DNA from: Marinilabiliaceae bacterium
Lineage (GTDB): Bacteria; Bacteroidota; Bacteroidia; Bacteroidales; Marinilabiliaceae
Assembly (NCBI GenBank): GCA_009777175.1
Contig: WRMI01000005.1
Coordinates: 1-64,000, forward strand
Direction of reading: 5' to 3'
DNA: 64,000 nt
Position numbers and translations under genes: made by a program. Position 1 is the stretch's first letter; every line of letters starts with the position of its first letter. Positions 1 through 8,921 of the stretch are shown here, in pieces. Below the pieces are notes generated by a model. That model did not search any database. It was given only the letters and a program-made list of their open reading frames with translations, and was not told the DNA's origin.

Positions 1-211
1 AATTTTTGTCCCTCAATTTTCAAATTCTTGCATCAAAGTCAATATTTACTGAAATATTTTTGTCCCTTTTTTGTCCCTCAAGTGGAAATCTAATGAAATT
101 AAATGAAATTCTTTGCAATAGTTTAATGTAGTGAAATCTATTGTTATTATTGCAATAAGAACGTTTTTTGTTGTTTTACAATAATTGCCAAAAATGCCGA
201 AATTGCATAAA

Positions 212-230
212 TCGAATCCGTTACAACCCA
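212..230 (+). other. tRNA 3'-end remnant, possible attachment site
   Basis: The 19 bases have the layout of the T-loop, 3' T-stem strand, acceptor strand and discriminator of a tRNA (TCGAATCC, then GTT, ACAACCC, A), but the bases before them do not form the rest of a tRNA. A hairpin follows 10 bases later that is nearly identical to the one behind the tRNA-Leu gene at 17166. A lone tRNA 3' end with its terminator is what a tRNA-integrating element leaves at one of its ends. This is inference; chance similarity is possible. Confidence 0.4.
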
Positions 231-240
231 CAAAGCAAAA

Positions 241-276
241 TGCTAACCTGCTAAATATCAGAGGTTAGCATTTTTT
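241..276 (+). terminator. Hairpin terminator matching the one behind tRNA-Leu
   Basis: TGCTAACCT pairs with AGGTTAGCA (9-bp stem) and is followed by six T. The stem, the AATCAG-like loop side and the trailing GTTGGG are shared with the terminator at 17166-17202, so both probably end tRNA transcripts. Confidence 0.65.
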
Positions 277-362
277 CGTTGGGCGTTTTTGTCCCTTTTT
301 TGCCGATTTATTTATAATTAAGAACTCTGTCGTATCTGTGTAATCTGCGTACTTTTCTATAT

Positions 363-917
363 TCATTCACCATAATTTATCCACGTTTTATATTGAGATA
401 AAATAATTTCCGAAACTTTTTCAGGTGAAATAAAAGAAGTGTCGACTACAAGATTAAAATTATTTAAATTGGTACAATCTGCGCCGTACAAATCCATATA
501 CCTTTTGTTTTCACTCTCTTTTCGGGCAATAATTTTTTGTGCTGCCTCTTCTTTTGACGAATAAATTTCGGTACTTCTCTGATTATCAGTTGAAATTCTA
601 TTTACTGACACATCTAAATCTGTCTTTAAGAAGACTTTAAAAGATTGAGGAATAAAGAACCACGCCAATCGAGAGTCAACAATTAAATTTTTAGACCCAC
701 TTAAAGATTTGAAAGTAGCGTCAATTTCGTGGTCAATTTCGGGGTGCGTTTCAGAATATTTATTAAGTTCAAAGGTTGTCATGTTATATTTTGTAGCAAT
801 TTGTCGCTGAATTTTCCCTGTATAAATATAATCGTAGCCAAGTTCTTTGCATAAAATATCAGAAACAGTTGATTTTCCGCTACCTAAATCACCGGTAATT
901 GTAATAATTTTGGTCAT
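363..917 (-). CDS. Cytidylate kinase-like P-loop kinase
   Basis: A 184-residue protein with a P-loop at residues 9-17 (GDLGSGKST). The layout fits the short, archaeal-type CMP kinase / AAA_33 group: the P-loop, then a YTGKIQR-type segment, the HPEIDHEID stretch near residue 60, and VDSRLAWF near residue 80. Members phosphorylate CMP or dCMP, or related small substrates, in the cytoplasm. It is shorter than the usual bacterial Cmk (about 225 residues), so this may be an accessory kinase rather than the essential enzyme. It is transcribed divergently from the DUF4293 gene. The family is fairly sure; the substrate is not. Confidence 0.7.
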   Translation of the reverse strand: MTKIITITGDLGSGKSTVSDILCKELGYDYIYTGKIQRQIATKYNMTTFELNKYSETHPEIDHEIDATFKSLSGSKNLIVDSRLAWFFIPQSFKVFLKTDLDVSVNRISTDNQRSTEIYSSKEEAAQKIIARKESENKRYMDLYGADCTNLNNFNLVVDTSFISPEKVSEIILSQYKTWINYGE

Positions 918-998
918 CGTAAAAGATTTTAATTAAATTTTTTTTACAAAGAAAAGAGAAATTTTTTAAGTTTCCTAAAAAAATTAAAAATAAATATC

Positions 999-1006
999 TA
1001 TTTTTG
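999..1006 (+). promoter_or_regulatory. Bacteroidota -7 box for the DUF4293 gene
   Basis: TATTTTTG followed by C matches TAnnTTTG. It lies 16 bases before the ATG at 1022, so the upstream in-frame ATG at 1004 falls inside the promoter and cannot be the start. Confidence 0.7.
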
Positions 1007-1021
1007 CAAAAATTTTTATTT

Positions 1022-1483
1022 ATGATACAACGCATTCAATCTTTATATCTGTTACTTGCCGCCTTATTGACGGGCAGTTTGTTTTTTATCAATTTGGTAA
1101 ATATTTATGGTATTGCTGGCGATTTTGCTTTGCTTTTTTACGGAATTGTTAACGTAGGTGCAACTCAAACCGAGACAATAGTCTTTCTGTTTCCTTTGGC
1201 TCTTTTGATGGTTGCCACTTTTTTTTCTATTTTTATCTCAATTTTCTTATATAGAAAACGTGTTTTACAGATTCGTCTCTGTGGAATAAATATGGGACTA
1301 TTGACGGGACTTGTCGTAATGATAATATATTTAGGAGTTAGCGCTGCAAAGAAATGGGAAATGGACTATTCCTTCTCTTTTGCAATAGTTTTTCCAATTA
1401 TTGCCATAGTACTTATTTATTTATCACTACGGGCGATAGGAAAAGACGAAGCATTAGTTAGGTCGATAGATAGAATCAGGTAG
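1022..1483 (+). CDS. DUF4293 family inner-membrane protein
   Basis: The protein begins MIQRIQSLYLLLA, the hallmark opening of DUF4293, a small integral membrane family restricted to Bacteroidota with no known function. The 153 residues hold four hydrophobic segments (roughly residues 7-28, 47-75, 88-108 and 118-138), with a short charged C-terminal tail. The start at 1022 is chosen over 1004 because a -7 box occupies 999-1006. It stands alone, convergent with manC, with only about 12 bases between the stop codons. Role unknown; location in the cytoplasmic membrane is clear. Confidence 0.8.
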   Translation: MIQRIQSLYLLLAALLTGSLFFINLVNIYGIAGDFALLFYGIVNVGATQTETIVFLFPLALLMVATFFSIFISIFLYRKRVLQIRLCGINMGLLTGLVVMIIYLGVSAAKKWEMDYSFSFAIVFPIIAIVLIYLSLRAIGKDEALVRSIDRIR

Positions 1484-1495
1484 AGGTATACATAC

Positions 1496-2611
1496 CTATA
1501 GCGAATTATCACCAAACTCGGTCCTGATATCGCTTGTAAATTGTTTAATGCATTGTTCGTGATTCTTGGGGCAAATAAGTAATGCATCTTTTGAATCTAC
1601 GACAATAAAGTCGTTCAAACCTTTAATAACTGCTATTTTTTGAGGTTCAATATTTATAATGCTGCGAGATGTATCGTACAAAAGTGTTTTACCTGAAATA
1701 ATGGCGTTCCCGTTATTGTCAATAAGAGAACATTCGTGCAAAGATGACCATGTTCCGAGGTCAGACCAGCCAAAGTTCACCGTTTGAACATAAACATTTG
1801 ATGCCCGTTCCATTATTCCGTAATCAATAGAAATACTGCTACACTCGGTATATGCTTTAAAAACAGCGTCTTCTTCTTCTCGTGTGCCAATTTTGTTTTC
1901 AATATTTTTAAAAAGATAAAATACTTCGGGTAGAATGTTTTCAAAAGCTGTATCAATGGTATTTAACGCCCATACAAAAATGCCTGAGTTCCAATAGAAA
2001 TCACCACTTTCATAAAAAACTTTTGCAATATCAACAGATGGCTTTTCGGTAAATGTTTTAACTTTAGAAATATTTCCCTCCAAATTTTCGTCACTTGCAC
2101 CTAATTGAATGTATCCATATCCTGTTTCGGGACGATTGGGCTTGATACCGAGTGTTAGCAAGGCTTCGTTATTTTCTACGAAATCAAGACTTTTTTTTAA
2201 ATTTTTAACGAATTCTACCTCATTAGTGATTAAATGGTCAGATGGAGTTACAATGATATTAGCATTGTTGTTCTTGTTTCGGATGTAAGTATTTGTAAAT
2301 GCAATACATGGAGCAGTATTCCTTCTAAAAGGCTCCGATAGAACTTGAGATGGTTGCAGTTCGGGAAGTTGTTCCAATACAATATCTACATATTCTAAAC
2401 TAGTTACAACATAGTAGTTCTCAATGGGACAAATAGTGAGGAATCTTTCGAAAGTTTGTCTTAATAAACTTTTACCTGTTCCGAGAATATCAAGAAATTG
2501 TTTAGGAAACGATGCCCGGCTCAGGGGCCAAAACCTACTTCCTACACCGCCTGCCATTATTACGCAAAAAGTATTTTCAAATCTTTTTGGATGTTCAATT
2601 TTTAGATCCAT
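1496..2611 (-). CDS. manC: Mannose-1-phosphate guanylyltransferase
   Basis: Makes GDP-mannose from mannose 1-phosphate and GTP, feeding glycan and GDP-fucose synthesis. The nucleotidyltransferase signature GGVGSRFWPLSR is at residues 21-32, followed by the PKQF motif, a TPSDHLI metal/nucleotide motif and a FTEKP sugar-binding motif. With 371 residues it is the short, monofunctional form lacking the C-terminal isomerase domain. The frame is open 40 codons further upstream, but that extension reads through intergenic repeat DNA; the ATG at 2611 gives the family-typical N-terminus. No operon partner is visible. Confidence 0.88.
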   Translation of the reverse strand: MDLKIEHPKRFENTFCVIMAGGVGSRFWPLSRASFPKQFLDILGTGKSLLRQTFERFLTICPIENYYVVTSLEYVDIVLEQLPELQPSQVLSEPFRRNTAPCIAFTNTYIRNKNNNANIIVTPSDHLITNEVEFVKNLKKSLDFVENNEALLTLGIKPNRPETGYGYIQLGASDENLEGNISKVKTFTEKPSVDIAKVFYESGDFYWNSGIFVWALNTIDTAFENILPEVFYLFKNIENKIGTREEEDAVFKAYTECSSISIDYGIMERASNVYVQTVNFGWSDLGTWSSLHECSLIDNNGNAIISGKTLLYDTSRSIINIEPQKIAVIKGLNDFIVVDSKDALLICPKNHEQCIKQFTSDIRTEFGDNSL

Positions 2612-2689
2612 AAATATAAAATTTTGCAAGCATAACGGTTTTTTGTCGCAATTGTTGTATTTTGATATTAAAAATTCTCTTTTAGCAAC

Positions 2690-2812
2690 GCAAAGATCGC
2701 AAAGGTATTTAGCTTTTAGCTTAAGAGGCAATTGTTTTTTTATGTTTTTATTCTTTGTATTCTCAACTTTGCCACTTTGCGTTAAAATAAAGTTTATGAA
2801 TAATGCAGGTTA
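2690..2812. repeat. Copies of the dispersed CTTTGCG / ATGAATAATGCAGGTTA element
   Basis: 2751-2812 reads TTCTCAACTTTGCCACTTTG, then CGTTAAAATAAA, and ends ATGAATAATGCAGGTTA. A partial inverted copy (GCAACGCAAAGATCGCAAAG) lies at about 2690-2710. Closely related copies recur at 9955-10016, 12551-12609, 22731-22780, 29809-29870, 44789-44848 and 49931-49981. This fills the manC-mmdA gap; no gene is seen there. Confidence 0.75.
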
Positions 2813-2966
2813 GATTTATTTTGCATAAATAAATTAAGGAGAAATGTATTTTGGTAAAAGATACCAAAAATATCACATAAAATGTTCAATTAATTTTAGA
2901 CAAATGATTAAACTTTAAAAATAAAAAAAAAATTTTTTTTCAAATATATTATAACAAATAATTTAT

Positions 2967-2974
2967 TACTTTTG
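2967..2974 (+). promoter_or_regulatory. -7 box of the methylmalonyl-CoA decarboxylase operon
   Basis: TACTTTTG followed by C is a perfect TAnnTTTG match, 39 bases before the ATG at 3014. A TTG that would extend mmdA upstream (2972) lies within this box, so 3014 is the start. Confidence 0.75.
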
Positions 2975-3013
2975 CCGCCGGAAAAAATAAAAAATGTACA
3001 TAATTTTTTAATC

Positions 3014-4573
3014 ATGTTACAACAAAACAAAATAAAAGAACTGATTGACCTTCGGGTCAAAGCAAAGCAAGGCGGTGGGGAGAAACGAATAGAATCTCAG
3101 CACAAAAAGGGCAAACTCACCGCCCGCGAGCGTATCGAATTACTCCTTGACGAAAGTAGTTTCGAAGAATTTGATATGTTTGTAACGCACCGCTGCCAAG
3201 ATTTTGGTCTCGAAAACGAAACATACCTCGGCGACGGAGTGGTTACAGGATACGGAACGATAGACGGACGTTTAGTCTACGTCTTTTCGCAAGATTTTAC
3301 CGTTCTCGGTGGCTCTCTTAGCGAAACATTCGCCAATAAAATCTGTAAATTGATGGATATGGCAATGAAAGTGGGAGCACCAATAATTGGTATTAACGAC
3401 TCCGGAGGCGCACGTATTCAAGAAGGAGTACAAAGCCTCGCAGGATATGCCGAAATTTTCCAACGGAATATTATGGCATCGGGAGTTGTACCCCAAATTT
3501 CTGCTGTTTTCGGACCCTGTGCAGGTGGTGCAGTATACTCGCCCGCACTAACCGACTTCATTATGATGTCAAAAGAAAATAGCTATATGTTCGTTACCGG
3601 ACCGCGTGTGGTTAAAACTGTTACCAATGAAGACGTTACCGATGCAGAACTCGGCGGCGCAATGGTACACGCATCTAAATCGGGAATTACACATTTCGTG
3701 GTCGATACCGAACAAGAAGGGCTTATGTTGATTCGTAAAATGTTGAGTTACATGCCTCAAAATAACCTCGAAGACCCTCCATTAGCAGCATGTATGGACC
3801 CAATCGACAGATTAGAAGATACTCTGAACGAAATTATTCCCGACAATCCTAACAAACCGTATGATGTTAAAGATGTCATTCATGCCATTGTCGATTACAA
3901 CGAATTTATGGAAGTACATCGACATTATGCACCAAATCTTGTTATCGGTTTTGCGAGATTTAACGGAACGTCGGTAGGGATAGTGGCAAATCAGCCTAAA
4001 TATTTGGCAGGCGTTTTAGACATCAATGCGTCCCGCAAAGGCGCACGGTTTGTACGTTTTTGTGACTGTTTCAATATTCCGATAGTAACACTTGTTGATG
4101 TACCCGGCTTTTTGCCCGGAACAGCGCAAGAATATGGCGGAATTATAATACACGGAGCAAAATTTCTTTTTGCTTATGGAGAAGCAACAGTACCGAAAGT
4201 AACCGTTACTTTGCGTAAATCATACGGAGGCGCACACGACGTGATGAGTTGTAAACAACTTCGAGGAGATATCAATTATGCTTGGCCTACAGCCGAAATC
4301 GCCGTTATGGGCGCAGCAGGAGCAACTGAAATCCTCCACGGACGTCAAATAAAAGATATCGAAGACCCCGACGAAAAGGCAAAATTTATCGAAGAAAAAG
4401 AAAAAGAATATTCTGCAAAATTTGCTAATCCATACGTTGCCGCTAAATACGGGTTTATTGATGATATTATTGAGCCGAGAAACACACGTTTCAGAGTTAT
4501 CAGAGCATTGCAGTCGCTTGCTACTAAAAAAGATACAAATCCACCTAAAAAACACACTAATATTCCATTATAA
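3014..4573 (+). CDS. mmdA: Methylmalonyl-CoA decarboxylase alpha subunit (carboxyltransferase)
   Basis: Transfers the carboxyl group of (S)-methylmalonyl-CoA to the biotin of the carrier subunit, giving propionyl-CoA. The 519 residues match the biotin-dependent carboxyltransferase (ACCA/PCCB) family in length. The N-half has [27 protein letters not shown] and [16 protein letters not shown]; the C-half has [16 protein letters not shown] and a SYGGAHDVM oxyanion segment. It heads a four-gene cluster with OadG-like, biotin carrier and OadB-like genes, which points to the membrane-bound Na+-pumping decarboxylase rather than a propionyl-CoA carboxylase, since no biotin carboxylase gene is present. 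Confidence 0.9.
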   Translation: MLQQNKIKELIDLRVKAKQGGGEKRIESQHKKGKLTARERIELLLDESSFEEFDMFVTHRCQDFGLENETYLGDGVVTGYGTIDGRLVYVFSQDFTVLGGSLSETFANKICKLMDMAMKVGAPIIGINDSGGARIQEGVQSLAGYAEIFQRNIMASGVVPQISAVFGPCAGGAVYSPALTDFIMMSKENSYMFVTGPRVVKTVTNEDVTDAELGGAMVHASKSGITHFVVDTEQEGLMLIRKMLSYMPQNNLEDPPLAACMDPIDRLEDTLNEIIPDNPNKPYDVKDVIHAIVDYNEFMEVHRHYAPNLVIGFARFNGTSVGIVANQPKYLAGVLDINASRKGARFVRFCDCFNIPIVTLVDVPGFLPGTAQEYGGIIIHGAKFLFAYGEATVPKVTVTLRKSYGGAHDVMSCKQLRGDINYAWPTAEIAVMGAAGATEILHGRQIKDIEDPDEKAKFIEEKEKEYSAKFANPYVAAKYGFIDDIIEPRNTRFRVIRALQSLATKKDTNPPKKHTNIPL

Positions 4574-4586
4574 ATCAGAAGTTTAA

Positions 4587-5576
4587 ATGGATAATTATTC
4601 TATTAGTATGGAAAAAGTAATAAAAATAACAATTTCATTTTTGTTTTCGCTAATAATTTTTGCAGTGCCTATATTTGCACAGGAAGATGACATAATTGAC
4701 GAGCAAGAATATGTTCCTTTTGAATATGAACCTTATGACCCGTTAATTCCGCAGTTATTTGCATTCGACAAACAGCTCGGCATCTTTGCAGGAATAAACA
4801 ATGTAGAAAATAAAATTGTGATAGTCAGCCACAAAGGAGACGACACTCTCTTTATTGCCCACGAATTTGAAGTGGACAAAGTAGTTGGCAGACACGATAC
4901 GCACCATATTTATCGACCGAAATCGGTAGCAATCTATGACGGATTGGTTGCCTTTCTTGCATCTCATCGAGATGGATGCTATTTTGCCGTTCTCGACCTG
5001 AACGGAAATCTTATCAAAAGATTAGATTTTCCCGGCTTTGCGAGTGCGTTCAGTTATAGTCCATCAGCAAATGAGTTGTATATTTCGGGCGAACATGATA
5101 CAGGCTTTGACGTTATTGTTTTGGACACAAGCAACGGCATAAGTCAAATATGTGAAAAGAAAGATGTAATGAGATTACATTATCAGAAACCACGTATGTC
5201 TGAGGAAATCGCAAAACGCGACCCTTATGGAATCGGTATGGCAATGATTGCAATGAGTGTTGTGTTCCTTGCGTTGCTAATGCTTTATTTAGTATTTAGG
5301 CAAGTGGGAGTACAGATGCTTGCAATTCAGAAAAGGCGAAGTCAAAAACCTACCGAAAAGCCATCTGAAAAGAAAGTAGAACCTAAACGAGAAAGCGTCT
5401 CGTCAAACGCTGCCATGAGCGACGGCGTATATGCCGCTATCGCAGCAGCAATTCACCTTTACAGCGAAGAAATTCACGACGTGGAAAATACTGTACTTAC
5501 TATAAATAAAGTATCACGTACATATTCGCCATGGAATTCTAAAATTTTCGGATTAAACACATTTAATAAAAGATAA
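4587..5576 (+). CDS. Sodium-pump decarboxylase OadG/MmdD-like subunit with large N-terminal domain
   Basis: The C-terminal third carries the OadG-type membrane helix (GIGMAMIAMSVVFLALLMLY, about residues 211-230), a Lys/Glu-rich linker, and a short AAIAAAIHLY segment typical of these assembly/stability subunits. The first ~200 residues are unusual: a signal-like helix ending near FAQ, then a ~170-residue soluble part containing short hydrophobic strands (VAFLASHRDGCYFAVLDLNG, SAFSYSPSANELYISG) that recall beta-propeller blades. By topology this part would face the periplasm. Classical OadG proteins are near 80-120 residues. An ATG at 4608 would place the signal peptide right at the start and is an alternative. 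It lies between mmdA and the biotin carrier. Confidence 0.75.
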   Translation: MDNYSISMEKVIKITISFLFSLIIFAVPIFAQEDDIIDEQEYVPFEYEPYDPLIPQLFAFDKQLGIFAGINNVENKIVIVSHKGDDTLFIAHEFEVDKVVGRHDTHHIYRPKSVAIYDGLVAFLASHRDGCYFAVLDLNGNLIKRLDFPGFASAFSYSPSANELYISGEHDTGFDVIVLDTSNGISQICEKKDVMRLHYQKPRMSEEIAKRDPYGIGMAMIAMSVVFLALLMLYLVFRQVGVQMLAIQKRRSQKPTEKPSEKKVEPKRESVSSNAAMSDGVYAAIAAAIHLYSEEIHDVENTVLTINKVSRTYSPWNSKIFGLNTFNKR

Positions 5577-5580
5577 AAAA

Positions 5581-6006
5581 ATGAAAAAATATAAATTCTC
5601 AATAGACGACAACGACTATGCCGTCGAAGTAAAAAACGTAGAAGACCGAACCATTGAATTGGAAGTAAACGGCATCGCTTATACAGTCAATATAGACAAA
5701 GAGGTAAAACAAACCAAAACGCCTACATTATTACGCTCGGTTGCTATTCCAACTACCGACCACGGCACGGCAATTAAAGTCGCAGCAAAAACGGGCAGTA
5801 TAAAATCACCACTTCCGGGTACAATTATCGAACTTTTTGTAAAAGAAGGCGATAAAGTATCAATCGGACAAAAAGTTCTGATGCTGGAAGCAATGAAAAT
5901 GGAAAACAACATCGAGTCAGACAAAGCTGGAACGGTTGTCGAAATTAAAATTTCCAAAGGCGATGCCGTAATGGAAGGTGATATATTAATTGTAATAGGA
6001 GAATAA
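5581..6006 (+). CDS. mmdC: Biotin carboxyl carrier subunit of methylmalonyl-CoA decarboxylase
   Basis: A 141-residue biotinyl-lipoyl domain protein. The biotin attachment motif EAMKMEN is at residues 103-109, with the acceptor Lys at 106. The N-terminal ~50 residues form a separate small domain of short strands, followed by a linker rather than the long Ala/Pro-rich spacer of some homologues. It ferries carboxybiotin between MmdA and the membrane subunit MmdB. It starts 4 bases after the preceding stop and ends 4 bases before mmdB, clear operon spacing. Confidence 0.9.
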   Translation: MKKYKFSIDDNDYAVEVKNVEDRTIELEVNGIAYTVNIDKEVKQTKTPTLLRSVAIPTTDHGTAIKVAAKTGSIKSPLPGTIIELFVKEGDKVSIGQKVLMLEAMKMENNIESDKAGTVVEIKISKGDAVMEGDILIVIGE

Positions 6007-6010
6007 CAAT

Positions 6011-7180
6011 ATGATAACACTTCAGGCTTCTGGTTTTTTAGATTTTGTGCAGCACCAAATGGGACAGTTCTTCGAATATACTTCGTTTGTGAACTTCACA
6101 TTAGGTCATTTTGTGATGATTGTTATAGGTTTGATTTTTATATACCTTGCAATTTCAAAAGAATATGAGCCGCTGTTGCTTATACCCATTGGTTTTGGTA
6201 TTATAATTGGAAATATTCCATTTTTTCCGGGATTAAAAATTGGCGTTTATGAAGAGGGTAGTGTTTTAAACATTCTTTATCACGGCGTTCAGAACGGCTG
6301 GTATCCGCCGTTGATATTCCTCGGAATTGGTGCAATGACCGACTTCTCGGCATTGATTTCAAATCCAAAACTGATGCTCATTGGCGCAGCGGCACAACTT
6401 GGTATCTTTGCAGCATATACTGTTGCATTGTCAATAGGGTTTAATCCTGCCGAAGCAGGCGCAATCGGTATTATCGGTGGTGCTGACGGTCCAACCGCTA
6501 TTTTTATATCATCTAAATTAGCTCCCGAAATGCTCGGTGCCGTTGCGATTGCCGCTTATTCATATATGGCATTAGTTCCCGTGATACAGCCGCCCGTGAT
6601 GAGACTACTTACAAATCCGAAAGAACGGCTTATTCGTATGAAACCGCCAAGACAGGTATCTAAATTAGAAAAAATACTATTTCCTCTTATCGGTATATTG
6701 CTTACATGTTTTCTTGTGCCATCTGGCTTGCCATTGCTAGGAATGTTGTTCTTTGGTAACCTTTTGAAAGAGAGCGGTGTAACAAGACGTTTAGCAAACA
6801 CCGCAAGCGGTCCAATGATTGACATCGTAACAATTTTGATAGGATTAACAGTTGGTGTTTCAACACAAGCAACGACCTTCCTAACGAAAGAATCAATATT
6901 GATTTTTGTACTTGGAGCAGCATCATTCGTTGTCGCTACCGCAGGAGGAGTACTTTTTGTTAAGTTTATAAACTTATTCTTAAAAGAAGGCAGTAAAATA
7001 AACCCACTCATTGGGAATGCGGGTGTATCCGCCGTTCCCGACAGTGCGCGAGTTTCACAAATAGTAGGTCAAGAATATGACCGCTCAAACCACCTCCTTA
7101 TGCACGCAATGGGACCAAATGTCGCCGGTGTTATAGGAAGCGCAGTAGCAGCGGGTATATTGCTGAGCTTTTTGTATTAA
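6011..7180 (+). CDS. mmdB: Na+-translocating decarboxylase beta subunit
   Basis: The 389-residue integral membrane subunit decarboxylates carboxybiotin and couples this to Na+ export. Family hallmarks visible: FLGIGAMTDFSALISNPK, GAIGIIGGADGPTAIFIS (the conserved Asp-containing segment of the Na+ path), GNLLKESGVTRRLANTA, and the C-terminal NPLIGNAGVSAVPDSAR and HAMGPNVAGVIGSAVAAG. About ten hydrophobic segments are present and the length is normal. It is the last gene of the operon. Together the four genes make propionyl-CoA formation an energy-conserving step, as in propionate-forming fermenters. Confidence 0.92.
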   Translation: MITLQASGFLDFVQHQMGQFFEYTSFVNFTLGHFVMIVIGLIFIYLAISKEYEPLLLIPIGFGIIIGNIPFFPGLKIGVYEEGSVLNILYHGVQNGWYPPLIFLGIGAMTDFSALISNPKLMLIGAAAQLGIFAAYTVALSIGFNPAEAGAIGIIGGADGPTAIFISSKLAPEMLGAVAIAAYSYMALVPVIQPPVMRLLTNPKERLIRMKPPRQVSKLEKILFPLIGILLTCFLVPSGLPLLGMLFFGNLLKESGVTRRLANTASGPMIDIVTILIGLTVGVSTQATTFLTKESILIFVLGAASFVVATAGGVLFVKFINLFLKEGSKINPLIGNAGVSAVPDSARVSQIVGQEYDRSNHLLMHAMGPNVAGVIGSAVAAGILLSFLY

Positions 7181-7224
7181 TTATAATCTCTTTTTAACGT
7201 TAATTTGGCAATAATATTAGATTA

Positions 7225-7465
7225 GGATTTAGAGTTTGGGGTTTCTATTCGCGGAATATCAAAGGCTTTGGATATTGACAAAGGAACACCAAACGATTAT
7301 ATCCACGTACTAAACGGGTCAGGAATTCTGATATTTAATAACAGACTCATTTTCAGATATATAGTACAATGTAATATGTTGTTGAATATCAGCGACATAA
7401 GGTATTTGGAAGAGTTTTTTGTGACAACATTTTCCAATAAAGTCACGTTTCGTGCTCTTTATTGA
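7225..7465 (+). pseudogene. Remnant of a DUF4143-type AAA ATPase gene
   Basis: An open stretch reads ISKALDIDKGTPNDYIHVLN and then, after a gap, LLNISDIRYLEEFFVTTFSN. Both resemble the C-terminal half of Bacteroidota ATP-binding DUF4143 proteins: a winged-helix segment of the type LxIxxxTxxNYIxYL and a nuclease segment of the type NIGxxRExFFVNQLS. The Walker A/B half is absent and the fragment ends in a stop well short of the family C-terminus. The rest of the 7181-7539 gap shows nothing else. Confidence 0.45.
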
Positions 7466-7539
7466 GCTTTAATTTCGCTATTTGAGTATAAATCCGTCAA
7501 CTTTTTAAGATGAGAAAGTTGTTTGTTTCCCTATTTATA

Positions 7540-8181
7540 TTAAAAAAGAAACGGATTATTACACTTCTCAAATCCAATGGTAGTGTCGGGTCCGTGTCCG
7601 GGATATACTTTTACATCGTCGGGTAAAATCATAAGTTTTTCATTAATTCCATTAATTAATTGGCTATGATTTCCGCCGGGTAAGTCACTTCTGCCAATTC
7701 CCTGACAAAATAAAACATCGCCGGACAACAATATTTTTGCATCAGGAGAATAATACAACAAGCTACCGGGCGAATGTCCGGGCACATGAATTATTTCCAA
7801 AGATGTATTTCCAAAATTGATTTTATCTTTGTCGGTCAAAAAACTTCCCAAATGAGGAGGATTTTCAGCCAATTTGATTCCAAACTGAAGTGAATAATTT
7901 TCCGTATTATTATAAATAAACAGGTCATCAGCATGACATTCGGGGAACAATCCATATTTTTTTGCCATAAATGCACAACCAAAAATATGGTCAAGATGCG
8001 CATGCGTCAAAATAACTCGTACAATTTTCAGTTTCAATCGTTCTATTGTATCATCAAAATTTTTGTTTTCATCTTCCGAAATCATTCCGGGGTCAATAAC
8101 AATACATTCGCCTGAGTCATCATACACAATATAAGTGTTTTCTTGCCAAGGGCTATAAACTCTTCTTTTTACTTTTATCAT
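7540..8181 (-). CDS. MBL-fold metallo-hydrolase (glyoxalase II-like)
   Basis: The zinc motif THAHLDH is at residues 59-65 (HxHxDH). It is followed by VPGHSPGSLLYYS with the next His ligand, LSGDVLFCQGIGR with the bridging Asp, and the last His in VYPGHGPDTTIGFEK. The 213 residues equal the short type II glyoxalase / YcbL-like group, which lacks the long substrate-binding C-terminal domain of true GloB, so activity on a thioester or another small substrate is a guess. Cytoplasmic. It is preceded by pcm on the same strand, 51 bases away, and may be cotranscribed from the box at 8922. Confidence 0.82.
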   Translation of the reverse strand: MIKVKRRVYSPWQENTYIVYDDSGECIVIDPGMISEDENKNFDDTIERLKLKIVRVILTHAHLDHIFGCAFMAKKYGLFPECHADDLFIYNNTENYSLQFGIKLAENPPHLGSFLTDKDKINFGNTSLEIIHVPGHSPGSLLYYSPDAKILLSGDVLFCQGIGRSDLPGGNHSQLINGINEKLMILPDDVKVYPGHGPDTTIGFEKCNNPFLF

Positions 8182-8232
8182 TTTTTAAAAATTTAAATTC
8201 TTATTTTTACATTAAAATTCTTACATCATTTA

Positions 8233-8880
8233 TTAACCATTTACTCCCGTCAACATTGGCACAAAACGACAATCGCCAAATTTTTCGGTTTCAAAATCGT
8301 GTTCTGAAATTCTTTTAATTCTTGTCATTATCTGTTTTTGAGTTCCCAGTGGGATAACCATTTTCCCACCTATTTTAAGTTGCAAAAGTAACAATTTTGG
8401 GATTATTTCTGTTGCTGCTGTAATTAAAATTGCATCAAAAGGGGCTGATTCGGGGATACCTTTGTAACCGTCACCAAAATAAAATTTTATTCTATTGTAT
8501 CCTAATTTTGACAAAAAAAGTTTAGTTTTATCATAAAGTACCTTTTGTCTTTCGATGGTATATACATAAAGTCCCATTTCACAAAGAACTGCCGTTTGGT
8601 ATCCAGAGCCTGTTCCAATTTCCAAAACTTTGTCTCCTTTTTTTACTTCAATAAGCTGACTTTGTGTAGCAACGGTAAAAGGTTGCGAAATTGTTTGTCC
8701 TGCACTTATCGGAAACGCAATATCTTTATATGCAAAATGCAAAAAAGAACTGTCAAAAAAAAGATGTCGTGGAATTTTCGAAATTGCGTTCAAAACGGCA
8801 TTTTCGGTAATACCTTTTGTTGCCAAATGCTCAACTAATTTTGCCCGTAATCCTTTATGAAGGAACGATTCTTCGACCAT
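8233..8880 (-). CDS. pcm: Protein-L-isoaspartate O-methyltransferase
   Basis: Repairs isoaspartyl residues by SAM-dependent methylation. The family-specific GQTISQPFTVATQ segment (residues 61-73) precedes the SAM-binding loop LEIGTGSGYQTA (86-97). Also present are a YTIERQ acidic ribose-binding motif, a FGDGYKG motif and the C-terminal LKIGGKMVIPLG. At 215 residues the length is standard. It is the first gene of the pair with the MBL-fold hydrolase. Confidence 0.9.
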   Translation of the reverse strand: MVEESFLHKGLRAKLVEHLATKGITENAVLNAISKIPRHLFFDSSFLHFAYKDIAFPISAGQTISQPFTVATQSQLIEVKKGDKVLEIGTGSGYQTAVLCEMGLYVYTIERQKVLYDKTKLFLSKLGYNRIKFYFGDGYKGIPESAPFDAILITAATEIIPKLLLLQLKIGGKMVIPLGTQKQIMTRIKRISEHDFETEKFGDCRFVPMLTGVNG

Positions 8881-8921
8881 ATTTTAAATAATCATCAAAA
8901 AATTTCACTATTTTGCGGCGA

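Larger units (their letters stand above)
3..296. repeat. Four direct copies of TTTTTGTCCCT
   Basis: The 11-mer TTTTTGTCCCT occurs at 3-13, 57-67, 68-78 and 286-296, all in one orientation. Clustered short direct repeats next to a tRNA-like remnant can be integrase arm-type sites; that is inference, since no integrase gene lies in the window. The stretch 1-362 otherwise holds only the tRNA-like remnant and terminator listed separately, and no convincing gene. Confidence 0.6.

Noticed and set aside
46..231. 61-codon open frame on the minus strand
   Set aside because: It reads through the TTTTTGTCCCT repeats and the tRNA-like remnant; no start signal or protein-like composition.
2424..2813. 129-codon plus-strand frame
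   Set aside because: Antisense to manC, then running into the dispersed repeat; composition is that of a shadow frame.
3014..4573. Propionyl-CoA carboxylase or acetyl-CoA carboxylase beta subunit instead of MmdA
   Set aside because: The operon has OadG- and OadB-type membrane subunits and no biotin carboxylase gene, so the decarboxylase is the better reading.
7268..7465. Intact 65-aa gene
   Set aside because: Resemblance to the family begins before the ATG and lacks the catalytic half; a remnant explains it better.
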